9,648 nt of DNA from the NCBI GenBank assembly GCA_036847245.1, contig DAIUAL010000128.1, positions 1 through 9,648 on the forward strand. The letters run 5' to 3'. Under the pieces are notes generated by a model, which worked only from the letters and a program-made list of their open reading frames with translations, did no database searches and was not told the origin of the DNA. This DNA comes from UBA4661 sp002405405. Its GTDB lineage: Bacteria > Bacteroidota > Ignavibacteria > Kapaibacteriales > UBA4661. Both the position numbers and the translations under genes were made by a program. Positions 1-5,485 of the stretch are shown here, one piece after another (positions within the stretch are counted from its first letter, which is position 1; every line of letters begins with the position of its first letter).

Positions 1-1
1 A

Positions 2-757
2 ATCCGGCATTTTTTCACAGCCAATCTGAGTGCGGCGGTGGGTGCTGAATTTGATAAGTTTAAGTCTGAACTCAACAATGTACATTTTACACTTGATCGA
101 GCCGTTGAAGTTATTCTCCAAAAAAATGATTTTCTCTCATATTTCGGCAAGCCACGAGCTACGGATACGTATCGCACGACCATTAAGTATCAAAAACTCA
201 AGCCAACGGATGGGAAGCATTTTAAGAGGTATGTTATTGAGGAATTGATCGAAGGGCATATATCCGATCTGCCAACGATGTCTGCTGGGGTAAAAGAAAA
301 AATGGTAGAGGGTATTTACGAGATATTTGTGAATGCCCAAATCCACAGTGAATCATCATTTATTTATACCTGTGGTCAGTTTTTTCCAAAGCGTAATACG
401 ATAGAATTTACCATTGTTGATACGGGCGTTGGGTTCAGAGAAAAAGTAAATCGTAGATTCAACAGCAATTTACGAGCAACACAAGCTATAGAGTGGGCAA
501 TACAAGATAAGAAAACAACCAAAGAAGGTGTATCGGGTGGTATTGGTTTGGCAGTCTTGCGTGAATTTATCGGGATGAACAAAGGCACTATGCAAATAGT
601 CAGTAGTGATGGTTTTTATGAATACGGTGAGAAAGGCGAGACTCTCCGTGAATTCAAGGGAGAGTTTCCGGGTACTATTGTAAATTTGGAGTTTAACACA
701 GACGATAAAAACAACTATTCACTGACAAGCGAAATAAACACAGACGACATATTTTGA
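2..757 (+). CDS. GHKL-type ATP-binding protein, 5'-partial
   Basis: The reading frame is open from base 2 to the TGA at 755-757, so the gene very probably begins upstream of the window. The GTG at 38 is only the first start-like codon inside it. Counting from that GTG, the Bergerat-fold motifs of GHKL ATPases (histidine kinase/Hsp90/MutL/anti-sigma kinase) are visible. The N box is EIFVNA near residues 95-100, followed by H103. The G1 box is DTGVGF at 128-133, and the glycine-rich G2 box is GGIGL at 167-171. A final strand, PGTIVNLEF (211-219), and an acidic tail ending DDIF follow. There is no visible phosphoacceptor-histidine domain, transmembrane segment or receiver, so this looks like a soluble stand-alone ATPase. 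The STAS-like gene starts 24 bp downstream, and GHKL/STAS pairs are the classical parts of SpoIIAB/SpoIIAA-type partner switches. Kinase activity is inferred, not shown. Family call is firm; function is open. Confidence 0.85.
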   Translation: MRHFFTANLSAAVGAEFDKFKSELNNVHFTLDRAVEVILQKNDFLSYFGKPRATDTYRTTIKYQKLKPTDGKHFKRYVIEELIEGHISDLPTMSAGVKEKMVEGIYEIFVNAQIHSESSFIYTCGQFFPKRNTIEFTIVDTGVGFREKVNRRFNSNLRATQAIEWAIQDKKTTKEGVSGGIGLAVLREFIGMNKGTMQIVSSDGFYEYGEKGETLREFKGEFPGTIVNLEFNTDDKNNYSLTSEINTDDIF

Positions 758-781
758 CAACGTGAAAAAGGGTGGGATGCG

Positions 782-1129
782 ATGGATAACATTACAATCA
801 ACATAGTAAATGCCATTGGTGATATGTATGGCGTGGAAGCCGAAGACGGTCAAAAAGTCTTTGAGCTTATCGTAAAAGCATTCAATAGTAAAAAGCAGGA
901 TACACTTTCGTTTCAGAATGTAGAAATGCTAACAACTGCATTTTTGAATACAGCCATAGGTCAGCTTTACAGGGATTTCAGCGAAAATGATATCAAAGAA
1001 AATCTTCGTGTTACCGAGATTTCAGAATCAGGAAAAGTGGCATTAAAGCGGGTAGTTGATACAGCGAAACTGTATTACAAAGATCCTGATGCCTTGAAAA
1101 GAAGTATAGACGCAATATCGGAAGATTGA
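782..1129 (+). CDS. STAS-like protein of the DUF4325 type
   Basis: A complete 115-aa soluble protein. The first half reads as alternating strands and helices. The core contains the hallmark of the DUF4325/STAS-like family: a hydrophobic strand (TLSFQNVEML, 41-50) followed by TTAFLNTAIGQLY (51-63). In that family this stretch matches the loop and helix that carry the regulatory Ser/Thr in STAS domains. Candidate phosphorylatable residues here are T51 and T52. The ATG at 782 follows a purine-rich GGGTGGG stretch at a short distance. An overlapping ATG at 777 is in another frame and leads nowhere. The gene lies between the GHKL ATPase and the PIN gene and is almost certainly co-transcribed with both. 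By analogy with SpoIIAA/SpoIIAB-type switches it may be the partner or substrate of the ATPase and may control the PIN protein; that role is inference. I recognise the family from its sequence pattern alone. Confidence 0.75.
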   Translation: MDNITINIVNAIGDMYGVEAEDGQKVFELIVKAFNSKKQDTLSFQNVEMLTTAFLNTAIGQLYRDFSENDIKENLRVTEISESGKVALKRVVDTAKLYYKDPDALKRSIDAISED

Positions 1130-1130
1130 A

Positions 1131-1679
1131 ATGATGGCAACCAGTTATCGGCTTAACGAAGTATCAAAGATTATTGGCAGAGGGGTTTTTGTTGATGCCA
1201 ATGTGAGGATATATCTTTTTTGGTAAACCGGACGACACAATTATGAAAAAGCATACGCTAGTGTCTTCAAAAAGCTATTGAAACAGGATAACAGATTGTC
1301 AGTTGATTTCTTGGTGATTTCGGAAATCGTCAATAGAGCAATGAGGTTAGAACACCAAAAGTACCTTAAGAGTCATGGATATACCGAGAAAGACCAGTCG
1401 TATAAAGACTATAGGGACACTGAAGACGGTCGAGAAACTTTGCGTGATATCTACATCACTGTAAAAGAAGACATTTTGAATCGTTGTACTGTCATAGGAA
1501 AATCTTTCGGGATTCATGACATTACCGATTTTTTGGTCGTTGACGAATTAGACTTTGTTGATAAGGCAATTGTCGCACTTTGCAAAGAGAATGACTTAGT
1601 GTTGCTGACCAATGACAGTGACTTCAAGCACAGTGGCTTGGATATACTTACCGGCAACCCTCATATTCTCACTCCATGA
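1131..1679 (+). pseudogene. PIN-domain nuclease gene, interrupted by in-frame TAA
   Basis: The ATG at 1131 (or 1134) lies 1 bp after the STAS-like stop and 6-9 bases after a GGAAG Shine-Dalgarno-like site. Translation gives 31 residues ending VDANVRIYLFW, then a TAA at 1224-1226. The same frame continues without further stops (TGRHNYEKAYASVFKKLL...) to the TGA at 1677-1679, giving 182 codon positions. Read through the stop, all PIN acidic residues are present: D22 in FVDAN, E65 in ISEIVNR, D144 in FVDKAIVAL, and D162/D164 in LTNDSDF. PIN proteins are metal-dependent ribonucleases and often act as toxins. The stop separates the first catalytic Asp from the rest, so neither piece should be active. 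Downstream restart at TTG 1278 would give 133 aa lacking D22. The gene's last four bases overlap the hsdR ATG. A nonsense mutation, a sequence error or stop read-through could explain the break; mutation or error is likelier, because TAA is rarely read through. Confidence 0.8.
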
Positions 1680-4600
1680 GTACCCGCATGACCGAAAACT
1701 CTATCGAAACCTTTGCTATCGAGTTGTTCCAACAACTTGGTTATGAGTATGTGTATGCGCCCGACATTGCGCCCGATAGTGAGGATTCATTGCATACAGA
1801 CAAACGAGAGAGCTTTGCACAAGTGCTTTTGTTGAAGCGGTTAGAGAGTGCTGTACAGCGTATCAATCCGAGTATTCCTGCTCTTGCACAAGCAGAAGCC
1901 ATCAGAGAAATACAGCGTATTGCTTCGCCGGATTTGCTCACCAACAATGAATTGTTTCATCGTTTATTGACTGAGGGGATTCCTGTTTCCAAGCGTGTCG
2001 ATGGGGACGAACGAGGCGACAGAGTGTGGTTAGTTGATTTCAAGAATCCACATAACAATGACTTTGTTGTTGCCAATCAATTCACCGTGATTGAGAATGG
2101 ACATAACAAGCGACCGGATATGATTCTCTTTGTGAATGGTATCCCAATAGTCGTTATCGAATTAAAAAATGCAACTGATGAGAATGCCACTATGCATTCA
2201 GCATTCAAGCAAATCGAAACGTACAAAGCCATGATACCGAGTCTCTTTATGTACAATGGTTTTGTTGTGATTTCTGATGGATTGGAAGCAAAAGCGGGAA
2301 CTCTTTCATCGGGATTTAGTCGTTTCATGTCATGGAAATCGGCAGATGGAAAATCCGAAGCATCACACTTGATAAGCCAGTTGCAAATCTTGATTCATGG
2401 CATGTTGAACAAAGCCACATTGATAGATCTTCTCAGGCATTTTATTGTGTTTGAGAAATCCAAAAAAGAAGATCCGCAAACAGGTATCACGACGATTGCA
2501 ACGACTAAAAAATTAGCAGGATATCATCAGTATTATGCGGTCAATCGAGCGGTGGAATCGACCTTGCGAGCAACGGGCTATGGTACTCATGTTGCGGGCA
2601 ATGCGGTTATGGAACCACCCGAACAGTACGGACTGCCCGGTGTGAAGAAGCAACCGATGGGCGACAGAAAAGGCGGCGTTGTGTGGCATACGCAAGGTAG
2701 TGGGAAATCCTTGTCTATGGTGTTCTATACCGGTAAAATTGTGTTGGTGTTGGATAATCCTACCATCCTTGTTATTACTGACCGAAATGACTTGGACGAT
2801 CAACTCTTCGATACCTTTGCCGCATCGAAGCAGTTACTCCGACAAGAGCCGGTTCAAGCGGACGACAGGAATCATTTAAAAGAGTTACTGAAAGTGGCAT
2901 CGGGTGGTGTAGTTTTTACGACAATCCAAAAATTCCAACCTCTTCAGGGCAATGTGTATGAGACGCTCTCCGATCGAAAAAACATTGTCGTTATCGCCGA
3001 TGAAGCACATCGAACACAATATGGTTTTCATGCAAAAACTGTTGATGAAAAAGACGAGCAAGGGAATATTATCGGGAACAAAACCGTGTATGGCTTTGCG
3101 AAGTATATGCGCGATGCTTTGCCGAATGCAACATATTTGGGATTTACAGGCACACCGATAGAAAGCACTGATGTGAATACACCAGCCGTCTTTGGCAACT
3201 ATGTGGATATTTATGACATCGCTCAAGCGGTTGAAGATGGAGCAACGGTACGGATTTACTATGAAAGCCGTTTGGCAAAAGTTACTCTGAGCGAAAAGGG
3301 TAAAACATTAGTAAAAGAACTGGACGATGAGCTGGAGCAAAATGAATTAACGAACACACAAAAATCAAAAGCAAAATGGACACAGCTTGAAGCATTGGTG
3401 GGGAGCGAGAATCGTATTGCCAATATCGCTAAAGACATTGTTGCTCACTTCAGTCAACGGCAAGAAGTGTTCGAGGGCAAGTTGAGGATTGTATGTATGA
3501 GCCGATGAAATGACGCTGAATTATACGAATCTATTATTCATATCAAACCCGAATGGCATTCGGATGATTTGAACAAAGGTATCTTGAAAGTTGTCATGAC
3601 ATCGGTATCATCGGATGGACCGAATATAGCAAAGCATCATACGACCAAAGAACATCGAAGAGTACTTGCCGAGCGTATGAAGCATCCTGATGATGAACTG
3701 CAATTAGTTATCGTTCGGGATATGTGGCTGACGGGATTTGACGCACCAAGTATGCACACGCTGTACATCGACAAGCCAATGAAAGGGCATAACTTAATGC
3801 AGGCGATTGCACGTGTGAATCGTGTGTACAAAGATAAGCCGGGCGGTTTGATCGTAGATTATTTGGGTATTGCTTCTGACTTGAAAGAAGCATTAGCATT
3901 TTATTCTGATGCCGGCGGCAAGGGGGATCCAACTACTGTGCAGGAGCAAGCCGTGCAACTGATGCTGGAAAAATTAGAAGTGGTAGCACAGATGTATCAT
4001 GGCTTTGATTATACACGCTATTTTGACGCAGACACAGCAACGAAGCTTTCCTTGATTCTTTCGGCGGAAGAGCACATTTTAGGTTTGGACGATGGCAAGA
4101 AACGTTACATCAATGAAGTAACAGCACTTTCAAAGGCATTTGCTATTGCGATTCCTCATGAGCAGGCAATGGATGTCAAAGATGAAGTCTCCTTTTTTCA
4201 AGCCGTGAAAGCACGGTTGGCAAAGTTTAGCGGCATCGGTTCCGGGAGGACAGACGAAGAAATTGAAACGGCAATTCGACAGGTGATTGACCAAGCATTA
4301 GTCTCGGAAAAAGTGATTGATGTATTTGATGCGGCGGGCATCAAGAAGCCGGATATCTCCATTCTTTCCGATGATTTTTTGTTGGAATTGAAGGGCATGC
4401 AACACAAAAACATTGCCTTAGAAGTCTTGAAAAAACTCTTAAACGATGAAATACGATCACGAGCAAAAACGAATCTTGTCCAAAGCAGAACATTCTTAGA
4501 GATGCTTGAAGATTCCATTAAAAAGTACCACAACAAAATTCTGACAGCCGCCGAAGTGATTGAAGAACTCATCAAGCTGAGTAAAGATATTGCTGCGATG

Positions 4601-4909
4601 GATAATGAAGCAAAGCACATGGGGTTGACAGATTTTGAATATGCTTTTTACACTGCCGTAGCTCATAACAACAGTGCAAGAGAACTCATGCAACAAGATA
4701 CGTTACGAGAGCTTGCGGTAGAATTGACCATGACCATTAAAGCTACTGCTTCGCTTGATTGGACGATGAAAGAAAGCGTTCGTGCAAAATTAAAAGTTGC
4801 CGTGAAGAGGATTCTCAGGAAATACGGTTACCCGCCCGATATGCAACTCTTGGCAACGGAAACGGTTCTCCAGCAAGCAGAAATGATTGCTCAAGAATTG
4901 ACGGCATAA
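1676..4909 (+). pseudogene. hsdR: Type I restriction endonuclease subunit R (HsdR), interrupted by in-frame TGA
   Basis: Read across one internal TGA (3506-3508, codon 611) this is a 1077-codon HsdR of normal family length. Codons 100-200 hold the nuclease domain: D148 in RPD, the E162-L-K164 catalytic motif, and the QxxxY motif of type I enzymes at Q179-Y183. The SF2 motor follows, with Walker A HTQGSGKS (338-345), DEAH (442-445) and TGTP (491-494). Translation stops after RIVCMSR. The same frame then continues (NDAELYESII...) with motif V-like MWLTGFDAP and motif VI QAIARVNR (about 709-716), then a long helical C-terminal region. The stop thus separates the two RecA-like lobes. The first piece (1676-3508) has the nuclease and half a motor; the second could restart only at TTG 3569. 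CGA to TGA is one plausible cause. HsdR cuts unmodified DNA after ATP-driven translocation with HsdM and HsdS. The ATG overlaps the PIN stop (ATGA), implying translational coupling. TGA serves as an ordinary stop in several other genes here. Confidence 0.9.
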
Positions 4910-4929
4910 GAGTCAATAGCCACACAACC

Positions 4930-4998
4930 ATGAAAATTCAGTATGCAACTATTGATGCACTACCAGAAAGTGTAGGATTGTTCGAGTCGTTCATATAA
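4930..4998 (+). other. 22-codon ORF, possible remnant of a GNAT-like gene
   Basis: ATG to TAA encodes a 22-residue peptide beginning MKIQYATIDALPESVGLF. The pattern ATxxxLPxxVxLF resembles the first strand and helix of many GNAT acetyltransferases, but the frame stops at once and nothing recognisable follows. It may be a decayed gene start, a leader peptide, or chance. I saw no strong ribosome binding site. Treat as low confidence. Confidence 0.2.
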
Positions 4999-5007
4999 TA
5001 GCCATAA

Positions 5008-5025
5008 TATACCCGAATGGGTGTA
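5008..5025. promoter_or_regulatory. Palindromic operator candidate 1 (ACCC-GAAT-GGGT)
   Basis: TATACCCGAATGGGTGTA: a perfect ACCC/GGGT inverted repeat around a 4-bp centre with partly symmetric TA/TA flanks. It is the first of three such sites with 41-bp spacing upstream of the HTH gene, and the farthest from that gene. Confidence 0.65.
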
Positions 5026-5048
5026 GTTTGTTGCTTAGGCAAGATGAG

Positions 5049-5066
5049 TGTACCCGATAAGGTGTA
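5049..5066. promoter_or_regulatory. Palindromic operator candidate 2 (ACCC-GATA-AGGT)
   Basis: TGTACCCGATAAGGTGTA: the same element with one mismatch in the right arm (AGGT in place of GGGT). Its ACCC starts at 5052, exactly 41 bp after that of site 1, and the right flank GTGTA/GGTGTA matches site 1. It is likely bound by the same protein with lower affinity. Confidence 0.6.
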
Positions 5067-5083
5067 ATTGCGAAAATAATCAT

Positions 5084-5091
5084 TATATTTG
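5084..5091 (+). promoter_or_regulatory. Bacteroidota-type -7 promoter element (TAnnTTTG)
   Basis: TATATTTG matches the Bacteroidota -7 consensus TAnnTTTG exactly. The expected start point, a few bases downstream, would give a very short leader before the ATG at 5110. No good TTTG -33 box is visible at the usual distance. The last two bases overlap palindrome 3, so a bound repressor would block the promoter. Confidence 0.5.
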
Positions 5092-5107
5092 CACCCAAAA
5101 GGGTACA
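5090..5107. promoter_or_regulatory. Palindromic operator candidate 3 (ACCC-AAAA-GGGT), overlapping the promoter
   Basis: TGCACCCAAAAGGGTACA: a perfect ACCC/GGGT repeat with symmetric TG/CA outer flanks. Its ACCC starts at 5093, again 41 bp after site 2. It lies between the -7 element and the start codon, where a bound repressor would cover the likely transcription start. Confidence 0.65.
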
Positions 5108-5109
5108 GT

Positions 5110-5319
5110 ATGGATATCGCAAGTTTTGTCAAGCATAAACGAAAATTGGTGAAACTCACCCAACCTGCACTAGCAGAAAAAGCCGGTGTGGGATTACGCT
5201 TTATTCGTGAATTGGAGCGAGGCAAAGAAACTTTGCGATTAGATAAAGTGAATCAGGTATTGCAACTCTTTGGTTACGAAGTGGGCGCGGTACGCAAAAC
5301 ACCGGAATCAGATTCCTGA
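5110..5319 (+). CDS. Orphan HipB/Y4mF-type HTH antitoxin-like regulator
   Basis: A 69-aa XRE-type helix-turn-helix protein. The region after the start (FVKHKRKLVKLTQPALAEKAG) is helix 1 to helix 2. GVGLRFIRELERGKETLRLD is the recognition-helix block, and VNQVLQLFGYEVGAV is the dimer-forming tail. The combination of LRFIRELERGKETLRLDKVNQVL with LFGYEVG is typical of Y4mF-family HipB antitoxins. I chose ATG 5110 over TTG 5089 because family members start at about this point and because 5089 would lie inside the promoter and operator. In the usual arrangement a split or full HipA kinase gene follows at once. Here 166 non-coding bases and then mcrB follow, and I found no HipA remnant. Three palindromes upstream make autorepression likely. 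It could be a leftover antitoxin, or a regulator of the flanking restriction genes; the latter is inference. Confidence 0.85.
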   Translation: MDIASFVKHKRKLVKLTQPALAEKAGVGLRFIRELERGKETLRLDKVNQVLQLFGYEVGAVRKTPESDS

Positions 5320-5485
5320 CAGAATACTCCTTGACAAAACTGATCCTCTCCCGATTTAGTAGAGGTGGAGTGAGACAAGTTTAACTGAATAGTTGCTCAA
5401 ACTGTATGGGACTTTTGTAGCATTAAAAAAGAATATTTTCACTATCACTTATCCACTGTTACTTCATCTTTTGTAATAATTCACC
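5320..5485 (+). promoter_or_regulatory. Leader region of mcrBC with weak promoter candidates
   Basis: This 166-bp stretch lies between the HTH gene and mcrB. It holds TTGACA at 5331-5336 with TTTAGT 18 bp later (sigma-70-like, 4/6 in the -10), and TTTG at 5414-5417 with an imperfect TAnnTTTG match (TATTTTCA) at 5434-5441. A 5-bp hairpin (CCTCT 5345-5349 with AGAGG 5361-5365) has no T-run and is a poor terminator. No ACCC-N4-GGGT palindrome occurs here. The sequence just before the mcrB ATG has no Shine-Dalgarno site. Which promoter is real cannot be told from sequence. Confidence 0.3.

Larger units (their letters stand above)
4910..5109. other. Intergenic region between hsdR and the HTH gene, containing an operator array
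   Basis: About 200 bp separate the hsdR stop from the HTH start. The region contains a doubtful 22-codon ORF (4930-4998), a perfect TATAAT string at 4994-4999 without a well-spaced -35 box, three evenly spaced palindromes, and a TAnnTTTG promoter element next to the third palindrome. No convincing terminator hairpin with a T-run follows hsdR. Confidence 0.7.

Noticed and set aside
38..40. GTG at 38 as the true start of the GHKL gene
   Set aside because: The frame is open back to the window edge, and homologues of this type appear to have more N-terminal sequence. The real start is probably outside the window.
1216..1226. Phase variation of the PIN gene through the T6 run just before the stop
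   Set aside because: The frame is the same on both sides of the stop, so slippage by one base would break the gene rather than restore it.
1224..3508. Recoding of stop codons (alternative genetic code or selenocysteine)
   Set aside because: Two different stops (TAA and TGA) would have to be read as sense, yet TGA properly ends the GHKL, STAS-like, PIN, HTH and mcrC genes, and TAA ends hsdR and mcrB. No selenocysteine-family protein is involved.
3569..4909. Second half of hsdR as a separate gene starting at TTG 3569
   Set aside because: Family sequence is already in frame upstream of 3569, right after the TGA, and no ribosome binding site precedes the TTG. It is the rest of one interrupted gene.
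4759..4998. 79-codon ORF over the hsdR 3' end
   Set aside because: Most of it is the wrong frame of hsdR; only the last 22 codons lie outside and are listed separately with low confidence.
5008..5107. The three palindromes as a CRISPR array
   Set aside because: The repeat units are only about 18 bp and degenerate, there are three copies only, the spacing lies in a promoter, and no cas gene is nearby. Operators explain them better.
4938..5225. Antisense 95-codon ORF over the operator region and HTH gene
   Set aside because: It overlaps the clear HTH gene and its operators and shows no family pattern; a chance frame.
5345..5365. CCTCT/AGAGG hairpin as terminator of the HTH gene
   Set aside because: Only a 5-bp stem with an 11-base loop and no T-run.
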